NCBI GenBank assembly: GCA_964460315.1
Contig: CAYWPQ010000027.1
Coordinates: 1-19,445 of the forward strand
Direction: 5' to 3'
Length of the DNA: 19,445 bases
Origin: Lacustribacter sp964460315
GTDB taxonomy: Bacteria > Pseudomonadota > Gammaproteobacteria > Burkholderiales > Burkholderiaceae_A
A program made the position numbers and the translations under genes. This document shows positions 7,501 to 15,351 of the stretch, one piece after another. Within the stretch, counting starts at the first letter, position 1, and every line of letters begins with the position of its first letter. The notes below the pieces were generated by a model that saw only the letters and a list, made by a program, of their open reading frames with translations, did not search any database and had not been told where the DNA came from.

Positions 7501-10126
7501 CATTTCCCGAAGTGACGCCGTCCACCGAATCCTGCGCGTCAGTATCGCCTTCCGAATCAAGGTCCGCTTCGCCTTCTGGGACATCGCTTTCAGCAATGCG
7601 CTGAAGACCCGCCAGCTGACTTCCGTCATCCACCGCGATCAGCGTCACGCCCTGGGTGGCTCGGCCCATCTCGCGGACTTCGGCCACACGGGTTCGAACC
7701 AGAACACCTTTGTCGGTGATCAGCATGATCTCGTCGCTTGGGTCCACAAGAACAGCGCCCACCACCTTGCCGTTACGCTCAGAGGTTTGGATGGCAATCA
7801 TGCCCTTGGTGCCTCGGCCGTGACGGGTGTATTCACCCACCGGCGTGCGCTTGCCATAGCCGTTGGCGGTTGCGGTCAGCACCGACTGGGTTTCATTCTG
7901 TGCCACCAGCATGGAGATCAATGTCTGGCCGGGCTCGAGCATCATGCCGCGAACGCCGCGTGCCTCGCGGCCCATGGCGCGGACATCGGTCTCGGCGAAA
8001 CGCACGGCCTTGCCAGAATCGGAAAAGAGCATGACGTCGCATTGGCCGTCGGTAATGGCGGCGCCAATCAGGTGATCACCCTCGTCAAGGCTGACGGCGA
8101 TAATGCCGCGCTTCAATGGGCGAGAAAAACTGCCAAGCGGCGTCTTCTTCACGGTGCCCAGTGCGGTGGCCATGAAGACAAACCGGTTGTCGTCGAATTC
8201 TTTGACGGGCAGCACCACAGTAATTTTTTCGCCAGCCTCCAGCGGCCAGACGTTCACCAGGGGCTTTCCGCGAGAGGTGCGGCTGCCTTGAGGAACTTCC
8301 CAGACCTTGAGCCAGTAAACGCGGCCACGATCGGAGAACGCAAGGATCATGTCGTGGGTGTTGGCAATGAAAAGCTGGTCGATCCAGTCGTCTTCTTTCG
8401 TGGCAGCCGCCTGCTTGCCTCGGCCACCGCGCCGTTGCGCGCGGTATTCCGAAAGTGGCTGGCTCTTGATGTAGCCCGAATGAGAAAGGGTGACCACCAT
8501 GTCTTGTGGGGTGATCAGGTCTTCGGTTTGAAGCTCTTCAGCATTGGCCTCAATCACGCTTCGGCGGGCATCGCCGAATTCCTGAGAGATTGCCTTCAGT
8601 TCGTCGGAAATGATGGCCGTGATGCGAGCTGGCGTTGCAAGAATGTCCAGCAGATCAGCAATGCGTTCAATCACTTCTTTGTATTCCGAAACAATCTTGT
8701 CTTGCTCAAGACCTGTTAAACGCTGCAGACGCATCTGCAGAATTTCTTGCGCTTGCAGATCAGAGAGTTTGTAGCCGTCGGCCTTCAGGCCAAAGGCATG
8801 GCTCATGCCTTCGGGGCGGAAGGCTTCAGACACCGTTCGCTCGGTGGCCCGCGCCAAGAGTTCTTGCACCAGATTCGCCTGCCAGGTGCGGGACATCAAT
8901 TCCTGCTTGGCCTCCACCGGAGTGGCCGAACCTTTGATGAGAGCAATCATCTCGTCCATGTTGGAAACCGCTACAGCAAGGCCTTCCAAAATGTGCCCCC
9001 GGTCGCGTGCTTTGCGCAGCTCGAACACCGTGCGGCGTGTCACCACCTCACGACGATGATCGATGAACGCCGCGATCATCTGCTTCAGATTCAGCGTGCG
9101 TGGCTGACCGTCGATCAGGGCCACCATATTCATGCCGAAGGTGTCTTGCAGCTGGGTGTTTTTGTAAAGGTTGTTCAGCACCACCTCGGGCACCTCACCA
9201 CGCTTCAGTTCAATCACCACCCGCATGCCGGACTTGTCGGATTCGTCGCGAATGTCCGAGATGCCTTCGATGCGTTTCTCATTGACATGTTCGGCAATGC
9301 GCTCAAGGAGGTTGCGCTTATTCACCTGATAAGGGAGTTCGTCAATGATGATGGCCTGACGGGCGCCCTTATCGATGTCTTCGAAATGGGTTTTCGCCCG
9401 CATGACCACGCGGCCGCGGCCCGTGCGATAGCCCTCGCGAACGCCCGTAAGACCATAAATGATTCCGGCCGTTGGGAAGTCGGGTGCAGGGATGAGTTCA
9501 ATGAGTTCATCCACCGTGGTTTCAGGGTTTTCCAGAACCATCAGGCAGCCAGCCACCACTTCGGTAAGGTTGTGGGGCGGAATGTTGGTGGCCATGCCCA
9601 CCGCAATGCCCGAAGAGCCATTGATCAAAAGGTTGGGAATGCGGGCCGGCATGATGAGCGGCTCTTTTTCGCTGCCGTCATAGTTGGGGCCGAAATCAAC
9701 GGTGTCTTTGTCCAGGTCTTCAAGAAGCGAGTGCGCAATCTTCGAGAGACGAATCTCGGTGTAACGCATGGCGGCCGCGTTGTCGCCGTCCACCGAACCG
9801 AAGTTGCCTTGGCCGTCCACCAGCATGTAGCGCAGGGAGAAATCCTGAGCCATGCGAACGATGGTGTCGTACACAGCGGAATCGCCGTGCGGGTGGTACT
9901 TACCAATAACATCGCCCACGATACGAGCTGACTTTTTATAAGCCCGATTCCAGTCGTTGTTCAGTTCGTGCATGGCGAAGAGAACACGTCGGTGAACCGG
10001 CTTTAAACCATCACGAACATCAGGAAGGGCACGACCCACAATCACGCTCATGGCGTAATCAAGGTACGAGCGACGCATCTCCTGCTCGAGGCTAATCGGC
10101 AGGGTTTCTTTGGCAAATGAAGTCAT
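7484..10126 (-). CDS. gyrA: DNA gyrase subunit A
   Basis: GyrA (880 residues) is the DNA-breaking subunit of gyrase, which introduces negative supercoils together with GyrB. The catalytic Tyr is at 122 (AAMRYTEIRLSKIA), the same number as in E. coli. The quinolone-resistance region reads HPHGDSAVYD with Ser83 and Asp87, the usual sensitive-type residues. The GyrA-box QRRGGRGK, which marks a DNA-wrapping C-terminal domain, is at 564-571, and the protein ends in an acidic, Asp/Glu/Ser-rich tail from about 850. It starts at ATG 10126, divergent from ompA across 148 bases. Its stop lies 17 bases inside serC, so the two are probably translationally coupled. It is the first gene of the supraoperon in this window. 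Confidence 0.98.
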   Translation of the reverse strand: MTSFAKETLPISLEQEMRRSYLDYAMSVIVGRALPDVRDGLKPVHRRVLFAMHELNNDWNRAYKKSARIVGDVIGKYHPHGDSAVYDTIVRMAQDFSLRYMLVDGQGNFGSVDGDNAAAMRYTEIRLSKIAHSLLEDLDKDTVDFGPNYDGSEKEPLIMPARIPNLLINGSSGIAVGMATNIPPHNLTEVVAGCLMVLENPETTVDELIELIPAPDFPTAGIIYGLTGVREGYRTGRGRVVMRAKTHFEDIDKGARQAIIIDELPYQVNKRNLLERIAEHVNEKRIEGISDIRDESDKSGMRVVIELKRGEVPEVVLNNLYKNTQLQDTFGMNMVALIDGQPRTLNLKQMIAAFIDHRREVVTRRTVFELRKARDRGHILEGLAVAVSNMDEMIALIKGSATPVEAKQELMSRTWQANLVQELLARATERTVSEAFRPEGMSHAFGLKADGYKLSDLQAQEILQMRLQRLTGLEQDKIVSEYKEVIERIADLLDILATPARITAIISDELKAISQEFGDARRSVIEANAEELQTEDLITPQDMVVTLSHSGYIKSQPLSEYRAQRRGGRGKQAAATKEDDWIDQLFIANTHDMILAFSDRGRVYWLKVWEVPQGSRTSRGKPLVNVWPLEAGEKITVVLPVKEFDDNRFVFMATALGTVKKTPLGSFSRPLKRGIIAVSLDEGDHLIGAAITDGQCDVMLFSDSGKAVRFAETDVRAMGREARGVRGMMLEPGQTLISMLVAQNETQSVLTATANGYGKRTPVGEYTRHGRGTKGMIAIQTSERNGKVVGAVLVDPSDEIMLITDKGVLVRTRVAEVREMGRATQGVTLIAVDDGSQLAGLQRIAESDVPEGEADLDSEGDTDAQDSVDGVTSGNDESPV

Positions 10127-10263
10127 CTTGGAATTTTACCTTTTTAATGACCCTTGCCTGTGGCAAAATGGAACTTCTGAGGCCGTTGTGCGGTCAACAG
10201 AACCTCGCAAGATTGCTCGCAGTCTTAAGTCTAAAAACAGGTGGCCCAGCCGCCTTACTCGCA

Positions 10264-10269
10264 AGGGGA
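10264..10269 (+). promoter_or_regulatory. Shine-Dalgarno site that fixes the ompA start at 10275
   Basis: AGGGGA sits 5 bases before the ATG at 10275. The protein from that ATG begins directly with a Lys-containing signal peptide. This rejects the much longer in-frame opening from 10110, whose first 55 codons have no ribosome site and would bury the signal peptide. Confidence 0.8.
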
Positions 10270-10274
10270 AATCG

Positions 10275-10886
10275 ATGTTCAAAACTTCATTCGCAAGCCT
10301 TTTTTCAGCGGCGCTGATCTCTGCTGCCGCAATCGTGGCAGTTCCCAGCCAGGCCCTGGCTCAAGCCCAGCCCAATGGCTATGTGCAGTCCTCGGGCGGA
10401 ACCGTGAAAAGCGGCTTTGGTCTTTGCTGGAGAACCGGCTACTGGACTCCTCAGATGGCCACTGCCGAGTGCGACCCAGATCTCGTCGGCAAGGCTCCTG
10501 CCGCCAAGCCGGGCACGCCTCCCGCACCGACCGTGGGCAAGGTTTCCCTCAAAGCAGACACCCTCTTTGATTTCGACAAATCGGTTGTGAAGCCCGAAGG
10601 CAAAAAAGTGCTGGACGGCCTTGCCGCTCAAGCCAAAGGCATGAACCTTGAAGTCATCATCGCCGTCGGCCACACCGACTCCAAAGGTTCTGACGCCTAC
10701 AACCAGCGCCTGTCCGAGCGGCGCGCAGCCGCTGTCCAGGCCTACCTCGTTAGCCAGGGTATTCCCGCATCGAAGATTGTCACCCGCGGCTACGGTGAGT
10801 CTCGCCCCATCGCCTACAACACCACTGAGGAAGGCCGCGCCAAGAACCGCCGCGTCGAAATCGAAGTGGTCGGGACCAAGAAGTAA
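10275..10886 (+). CDS. ompA: OmpA-family outer membrane protein with peptidoglycan-binding domain
   Basis: This is a 203-residue exported protein. A signal peptide (Lys3, hydrophobic core 8-24, cleavage after ALA at 27-29) precedes a short linker carrying GLCWRTGYWTPQMATAECDPDL (with spaces, residues 49-70), a segment I know from Burkholderiales OmpA proteins, and a Pro/Ala-rich hinge at 74-87. Residues about 91-199 are an OmpA/MotB peptidoglycan-binding domain: LFDFDKSVVKPEG at 97-109, GHTDSKG at 122-128, and NQRLSERRA at 133-141, whose Asn, Leu and Arg are the conserved cell-wall contacts. There is no room for an eight-stranded barrel, so it is a small OmpA-like wall anchor rather than an E. 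coli-type porin. A strong terminator follows. Neighbours ubiG and gph match the Burkholderiales order. Confidence 0.92.
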   Translation: MFKTSFASLFSAALISAAAIVAVPSQALAQAQPNGYVQSSGGTVKSGFGLCWRTGYWTPQMATAECDPDLVGKAPAAKPGTPPAPTVGKVSLKADTLFDFDKSVVKPEGKKVLDGLAAQAKGMNLEVIIAVGHTDSKGSDAYNQRLSERRAAAVQAYLVSQGIPASKIVTRGYGESRPIAYNTTEEGRAKNRRVEIEVVGTKK

Positions 10887-10929
10887 CGGTTTCGAAACCT
10901 CCAGGAGCGTCAACCGGCGCTTTCATGGG

Positions 10930-10956
10930 AAAAGGGGGCTTCAAGCCCCCTTTTTT
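10930..10956 (+). terminator. Rho-independent terminator after ompA
   Basis: An 11-base-pair stem (AAAAGGGGGCT with AGCCCCCTTTT), a 3-base loop TCA and a T run make a strong intrinsic terminator 44 bases past the ompA stop. It implies that ompA is mainly a single-gene transcript and that ubiG needs its own promoter or readthrough. Confidence 0.92.
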
Positions 10957-11068
10957 ATTGACCACATCCAAGACTCGCCACCCAGGCGCGCGGGCACTAC
11001 CCCACCACCCCCAAAACCCTGATTCAAATGAGAAAAGGGGGCAGGCTTTTCCTTTATCCTCTCGCCCT

Positions 11069-11767
11069 ATGAGTACACCGAATGTCGACCCCGCGGAACT
11101 AGAAAAATTTAGCGCCCTAGCCTCTCGCTGGTGGGACCCCAACAGCGAATTCCGCCCCCTTCACCAGATCAACCCCTTGCGGCTTGACTGGATCCACGGC
11201 TTGGCCAACCTTTCGGGGAAAAAAGTGGTGGATGTCGGCTGCGGAGGCGGCATTCTGGCCGAAAGCATGGCTCAAATGGGTGCCCAGGTTAAAGGCATTG
11301 ACCTCGCCGAAAAATCGCTGAAGGTGGCCCAGCTTCATGGGCTGGAAAGCGGCGTGAAGGTGGATTACGAAGCCATCAGTGCAGAAGATCTTGCCGCAAG
11401 AGAACCCGGCCACTACGATGTGGTCACCTGCATGGAAATGTTGGAACATGTGCCCGACCCAGCAGCCACCATTGCGGCCTGCGCACAAATGGCCAAGCGC
11501 GGCGGCTGGGTATTTTTTTCGACTCTGAACCGAAACCCCAAAAGCTTTCTCTTTGCTATTGTGGGTGCGGAATATGTTCTGAATCTGCTGCCCAAGGGCA
11601 CCCACGAATACGCCAAGTTCATCAAACCCTCTGAACTTGCGGACGCTGCCCGAGATGCGCAGCTGAATCTTCACCAGATGATTGGCATGAGCTACAACCC
11701 CATCACCAAGGTTTATTCCCTAGGGCGCGACACCAGCGTGAACTACCTGATGGCCTTTCGCCGGTGA
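11069..11767 (+). CDS. ubiG: Ubiquinone biosynthesis O-methyltransferase UbiG
   Basis: UbiG performs both SAM-dependent O-methylations of ubiquinone synthesis. The 232-residue protein has the family N-terminus (DPAELEKFSALASRWWDP, 7-24), SAM motif I VDVGCGGG at 54-61 and the acidic residue Asp78 in GIDLAEKSL. The ATG at 11069 is chosen because it fits the family start exactly. A longer in-frame opening from 10925 would translate through the ompA terminator. There is no clear Shine-Dalgarno sequence before 11069 (pyrimidine-rich CTTTATCCTCTCGCCCT), which is unusual. The stop overlaps the GTG start of gph (GTGA), so the two genes are coupled. Confidence 0.94.
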   Translation: MSTPNVDPAELEKFSALASRWWDPNSEFRPLHQINPLRLDWIHGLANLSGKKVVDVGCGGGILAESMAQMGAQVKGIDLAEKSLKVAQLHGLESGVKVDYEAISAEDLAAREPGHYDVVTCMEMLEHVPDPAATIAACAQMAKRGGWVFFSTLNRNPKSFLFAIVGAEYVLNLLPKGTHEYAKFIKPSELADAARDAQLNLHQMIGMSYNPITKVYSLGRDTSVNYLMAFRR

Positions 11768-12486
11768 ACGCGCAGGCTTCCATCAAGCCCCAGCCAAGGG
11801 CCGACTGGCTTGCCCGCTGGAAGGCCCAGCCGCGCAGGGCGATGCTCTTTGATCTTGACGGCACCCTGCTTGACACCGCCCCAGACCTTGGCGGTGCGGC
11901 GAACCGTCTTCGCGCCCGCTACAACCTTGAACCGCTCGCCATCAACGAACTGCGGCCCTACATTTCCCAGGGGGCCCGCGGCATGGTCGCCAAGGGCATG
12001 GGTGTGGCCGAAGGCGAACCCCGCTATGAAGCCCTTCGCGAGGAATTCCTGGCCATTTACACCGAACACCTGGTGGTCGACACCGTCTTCTGGGAAGGGA
12101 TGGATCAGGTGGTGGATGCGCTTGAAGCGCGGGGCATTGCCTGGGGCATTGTGACCAACAAAATCATGCGCTTTACTGAACCTCTGCTGAAGCAGATGAA
12201 TCTCTGGCAACGCTGCGCCACCGTGGTGGGAGGTGATACGGCAGGCCATGCCAAGCCCCATCCAGCCCCCATGCAGCACGCCATGAATGAGCTAGGGCTT
12301 CCCCCAGAAGCCGTGGTCTATGTGGGCGACGACCTGCGCGACATTCAAAGCGGCTATGCCGCTGGCACCTGGACGATTGCCTGTGACTTTGGCCATCATC
12401 GGCATGAACCCATGCCGTCCCATTGGGGTGCGGATCACCTCGTGACGCATGCCCGCGAGCTCATCACACTAGCCTCGCCGAACTAA
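11764..12486 (+). CDS. gph: Phosphoglycolate phosphatase-type HAD hydrolase
   Basis: This 240-residue HAD-superfamily phosphatase has motif I DLDGTLLDT at 30-38 (nucleophile Asp30, acid Asp32), motif II TNK at 131-133, a lysine in KPHPAP at 164-169 and motif III GDDLRDIQSG at 188-197. A helical cap (about 45-110) includes ISQGARGMVAKGMGV. These fit Gph, which clears 2-phosphoglycolate formed in DNA repair and oxygenation reactions. The GTG at 11764 overlaps the ubiG stop by 4 bases; an ATG at 11842 would start right at the HAD motif and give a protein 26 residues shorter. I prefer GTG because of the coupling. The exact substrate is a family-based inference. Next to ubiG, as usual in Burkholderiales. 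Confidence 0.88.
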   Translation: MNAQASIKPQPRADWLARWKAQPRRAMLFDLDGTLLDTAPDLGGAANRLRARYNLEPLAINELRPYISQGARGMVAKGMGVAEGEPRYEALREEFLAIYTEHLVVDTVFWEGMDQVVDALEARGIAWGIVTNKIMRFTEPLLKQMNLWQRCATVVGGDTAGHAKPHPAPMQHAMNELGLPPEAVVYVGDDLRDIQSGYAAGTWTIACDFGHHRHEPMPSHWGADHLVTHARELITLASPN

Positions 12487-12505
12487 CCAAGCAAGTTCAG
12501 GATGG

Positions 12506-13645
12506 CTACTCCCTGGCCAGGTCAACGCTGAATCCACTCTTTTGCAGCAAGGCCATCTGCTGAGCCTTTTCCAGGTCGTGCTTAACCATCTCTGAGCACA
12601 TGGCCTCCACCGAAATTTCCGGAGTCCAACCCAGCTTCTGTTTTGCCTTCGCGGGGTCTCCGAGCAGCGTCTCAACTTCCGTCGGCCTGAAGTACCGGGG
12701 GTCGATTCGTACGATCGGATTGGATGAAAGCTTCCGGTCCGCTGGAGCATTATCCCAATAACCAACCTCGTCAACGCCCCGCCCTTCCCAACGAATCACC
12801 ATACCTAACTGACGTGCGGACATCTGAATAAAGTCTCGGACACTCATCTGCTGGCCGGTGGCGATGACAAAATCTTCCGGCGTCTCTTGTTGCAGCATCA
12901 GCCACTGCATTCGAACGTAATCTTTGGCGTGCCCCCAGTCTCGGAGCGCGTCCATATTCCCCATGTACAAGCACGTCTCGAGCCCAACCGATATATTGGC
13001 AAGACCCCGAGTGATTTTGCGAGTCACGAATGTCTCACCCCGACGCGGAGACTCATGATTGAACAAGATGCCGTTGCACGCGTAAATCCCATAGGCCTCG
13101 CGATAGTTCACACATATCCAGTAAGCGTAAAGCTTTGCGACAGCATAGGGACTTCTGGGGTAAAACGGCGTGTTCTCGGTTTGAGGTGTTTCCTGAACAA
13201 GCCCATAAAGCTCACTGGTCGACGCCTGATAAAACTTGGTCTTTTTCTCCAGCCCAAGAATTCGAATCGCCTCAAGCAGACGAAGTGTGCCCATGGCGTC
13301 GACATCCGCCGTGTACTCTGGACTTTCAAAAGACACCGCAACGTGACTCTGAGCACCCAAGTTATAGATCTCGTCCGGCTGGGTTTCCTGCACGATTCGC
13401 ACAAGATTGCTGGTGTCGGTCAGATCGCCGTAATGCAGTCTGAAATTGGCGTTATTCACATGCGGATCCTGATAGATGTGATCAACCCGCTCTGTGTTGA
13501 ACAATGAACTTCGACGTTTAATGCCGTGGACGGTGTAGCCTTTTTCCAGAAGGAACTCGGCGAGGTATGAGCCATCTTGCCCCGTGATACCAGTAATTAA
13601 TGCAACCTTACCGGCTGAGGACGGTCGTTTTGTATTGGAACTCAT
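12506..13645 (-). CDS. gmd: GDP-mannose 4,6-dehydratase
   Basis: Gmd converts GDP-D-mannose to GDP-4-keto-6-deoxymannose, the first step to GDP-L-fucose and related sugars of surface polysaccharides. The 379-residue protein is an extended short-chain dehydrogenase: GITGQDGSYLAE at 19-30 binds NADP, STSELYG at 142-148 gives the catalytic Thr143 and Glu145, and Tyr167-x3-Lys171 (PYAVAK) completes the active site. NHESPRRGETFVTRKI is the typical sugar-binding stretch. It starts at ATG 13645, overlapping the fcl stop by 4 bases, and ends convergently 19 bases from gph with no obvious terminator hairpin between them. Length is normal. Confidence 0.96.
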   Translation of the reverse strand: MSSNTKRPSSAGKVALITGITGQDGSYLAEFLLEKGYTVHGIKRRSSLFNTERVDHIYQDPHVNNANFRLHYGDLTDTSNLVRIVQETQPDEIYNLGAQSHVAVSFESPEYTADVDAMGTLRLLEAIRILGLEKKTKFYQASTSELYGLVQETPQTENTPFYPRSPYAVAKLYAYWICVNYREAYGIYACNGILFNHESPRRGETFVTRKITRGLANISVGLETCLYMGNMDALRDWGHAKDYVRMQWLMLQQETPEDFVIATGQQMSVRDFIQMSARQLGMVIRWEGRGVDEVGYWDNAPADRKLSSNPIVRIDPRYFRPTEVETLLGDPAKAKQKLGWTPEISVEAMCSEMVKHDLEKAQQMALLQKSGFSVDLARE

Positions 13646-14616
13646 TTCAAGCTTCCTTCTGAAAATTGAGAAACAAAACTCTGATAGGCCATGGCCAGAC
13701 CTTCCCGAAGTGAAACACTCGGCGTCCAGCCAAGCGCATGGAGCCGAGAGCTGTCCATGAGTTTGCGCATCGAGCCATCGGGTTTTGTCAGATCAAACCT
13801 GATTTCCCCTTCGTACCCAACGACCTGCTTCACAAGATTCGCCAACTCCTTAATGGAGAGGTCTTCGCCGGAGCCAACATTAATGTGGCTAAGCATTGGA
13901 TGGGTGTGCTGCTGATACAGATCAAGGGGCAGATTCATGACATGAACACAGGCCCTGGCCATGTCATCAACAAAAAGAAATTCGCGGCGTGGAGCGCCCG
14001 TGCCCCAGATGGTGACTGAACTCAACTGATTCACCTTGGCTTCATGGAATCGACGCAGCAGGGCGGGAATCACATGGCTATTCTCAGGATGATAGTTATC
14101 ACCGGGACCATAGAGATTGGTGGGCATCACGCTTCGATAGTCAACGCCATGACTGGCACCGTACTGCCGGTTTAAGCTTTCGCATAACTTGATGCCGGCG
14201 ATCTTTGCAATCGCATAGGGTTCATTGGTGGGCTCCAGTACCCCGGTAAGAAGTGCAGACTCTTGCATCGGCTGAGCAACCTCTCGGGGGTAGATACAAC
14301 TCGACCCCAGAAAAAGAAGTTTTTTGACTCCCGACCGAAACGCCTCGCCAATCACATTGGTCTGAATCATGAGGTTGTCGTAAATGAAGTCAGCCGGGTA
14401 GGTATTGTTAGCATGAATCCCACCCACTTTGGCGGCGGCCAGATAGATCTGATCGAACTTCTGTTCAGCGAAAAACTCGGTCACGGCCGATTGCTTGGTG
14501 AGATCAAGTTCCGCACGAGTTCGAGTCATGAGCTGGCTTGAAGGGGAGCGCTGCGCGAGCTCCCGAAGGATCGCCGAGCCGACCATACCCTGATGACCCG
14601 CAACAAAAATTTTCAT
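13642..14616 (-). CDS. fcl: GDP-L-fucose synthase
   Basis: Fcl (WcaG) epimerises and reduces GDP-4-keto-6-deoxymannose to GDP-L-fucose with NADPH. The 324-residue protein has GHQGMVG at 7-13 (nucleotide site), GSSCIYP at 104-110 with the active-site Ser/Cys, Tyr134-x3-Lys138 (PYAIAK), and GPGDNYHPENSHVIPAL, typical of the family. It is transcribed before gmd and overlaps it by 4 bases. The upstream gene rfaH lies 69 bases away on the same strand. No glycosyltransferase, flippase or polymerase is in view, so this pair must feed a polysaccharide locus elsewhere, or a trimmed one. Confidence 0.96.
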   Translation of the reverse strand: MKIFVAGHQGMVGSAILRELAQRSPSSQLMTRTRAELDLTKQSAVTEFFAEQKFDQIYLAAAKVGGIHANNTYPADFIYDNLMIQTNVIGEAFRSGVKKLLFLGSSCIYPREVAQPMQESALLTGVLEPTNEPYAIAKIAGIKLCESLNRQYGASHGVDYRSVMPTNLYGPGDNYHPENSHVIPALLRRFHEAKVNQLSSVTIWGTGAPRREFLFVDDMARACVHVMNLPLDLYQQHTHPMLSHINVGSGEDLSIKELANLVKQVVGYEGEIRFDLTKPDGSMRKLMDSSRLHALGWTPSVSLREGLAMAYQSFVSQFSEGSLK

Positions 14617-14685
14617 AGACGTCGAACCCGAAGAAATGCTGTCTTCCTATCTTAGCGGTTTAGAGCCATGAATTCGCCCGTCACT

Positions 14686-15237
14686 TTATGAAGACCGAAG
14701 AATTCCTGTGTCCACCTTCATCACCACCGGCTTGCTTAATAATTCAATCAAGATCAACGATCGCTGCTCTGCGCTTGCAGACTGGTAAATGGCCTCGATT
14801 CCGGCAAAAGGGCCTTCGGTTAAGACAACCAACTCTCCAGGCTGAAACAGGTCATCGACGGGCCGTCGTTCCTCGCTGGACTTCAACAAGTCAATCAATC
14901 CGTCTTGAATCTGAGCTGGCTCATTGCCGAAGCGAACCATTTGACTCACCCCCACTGTCGAGCGAATCGGCGACCAACTCTTTCCCTGGTCTCCTCGATC
15001 AAGTCGAATAAAGAGATAGCGAGAAAACATGGGTTCACTCACCACCTCGGCACGGCCCCGGCGGATTTTCTGTACCCGCATCATCGGCAGATAGCACTCG
15101 AACCCCTGACGCACAAGATTTTCAAGCGCAATCAACTCCTGCCGAGGTTTGGTGTGAATCACAAACCAGCCAAGATCAGCCGCCGCCGACACGGTTGCTG
15201 GCCGGGCGACCCCACTTTGTTGACGATGTTTATCCAT
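14686..15237 (-). CDS. rfaH: RfaH-type transcription antitermination factor (NusG paralogue)
   Basis: RfaH is a specialised NusG paralogue that loads on RNA polymerase paused at ops sites and suppresses termination in long polysaccharide operons. Counted from ATG 15237 (183 residues), an NGN domain (about 22-118) starts with WFVIHTKPRQE and contains KIRRGRAEVVSEPMFSRYLF, close to the E. coli RfaH pattern. A KOW-type C-terminal domain runs about 132-176 (PGELVVLTEGPFAGIEAIY). The frame opens upstream to a TTG at 15258 (190 residues), which has a better-placed GGAAAA, so either start is possible. It lies upstream of fcl-gmd on the same strand, 69 bases from fcl, and is divergent from ssrA. No ops-like sequence is visible in the rfaH-fcl spacer. 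Local base composition is AT-richer than in neighbours. Confidence 0.9.
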   Translation of the reverse strand: MDKHRQQSGVARPATVSAAADLGWFVIHTKPRQELIALENLVRQGFECYLPMMRVQKIRRGRAEVVSEPMFSRYLFIRLDRGDQGKSWSPIRSTVGVSQMVRFGNEPAQIQDGLIDLLKSSEERRPVDDLFQPGELVVLTEGPFAGIEAIYQSASAEQRSLILIELLSKPVVMKVDTGILRSS

Positions 15238-15261
15238 TTTCGATTGAGATGTTAACAATTC

Positions 15262-15290
15262 TTGTTTTCCGGGAACTTTTACCCGATACT
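15262..15290 (+). promoter_or_regulatory. Probable sigma-70 promoter of ssrA
   Basis: TTGTTT (15262-15267) and GATACT (15285-15290) are separated by exactly 17 bases. Transcription would begin near 15297, giving a leader of about 55 bases that would be trimmed to the mature tmRNA end. The -35 box lies 4 bases from the alternative rfaH TTG start, so the divergent promoters are tightly packed. Confidence 0.6.
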
Positions 15291-15351
15291 TCAGGTCCTA
15301 AGCAATCATTGGCTGTTAAAGCGTCGTTGCTTTCCCAGCCAACCCAACATT

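Noticed and set aside
9860..9890. Quinolone-resistance substitution in GyrA
   Set aside because: Ser83 and Asp87 are both the usual sensitive-type residues.
7463..9931. Long open frames on the plus strand opposite gyrA (about 394 and 418 codons)
   Set aside because: They mirror a certain GyrA reading frame, have no recognisable domain or ribosome site, and one crosses the gyrA/serC boundary. Open antisense frames are expected in GC-rich genes with strong codon bias.
10110..10274. Upstream extension of ompA from 10110
   Set aside because: It overlaps the start of gyrA, lacks a ribosome site and would bury the signal peptide. The site at 10264-10269 supports a start at 10275.
10127..10274. 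Promoters for gyrA and ompA in the divergent spacer
   Set aside because: Several partial boxes exist (TTGCCA, CAAAAT, TTGCTC, TAAAAA), but none has both a good match and acceptable spacing, so no promoter is called.
10925..11068. Upstream extension of ubiG from 10925
   Set aside because: It would translate the ompA terminator hairpin and adds a proline-rich, low-complexity stretch absent from UbiG; the family start coincides with ATG 11069.
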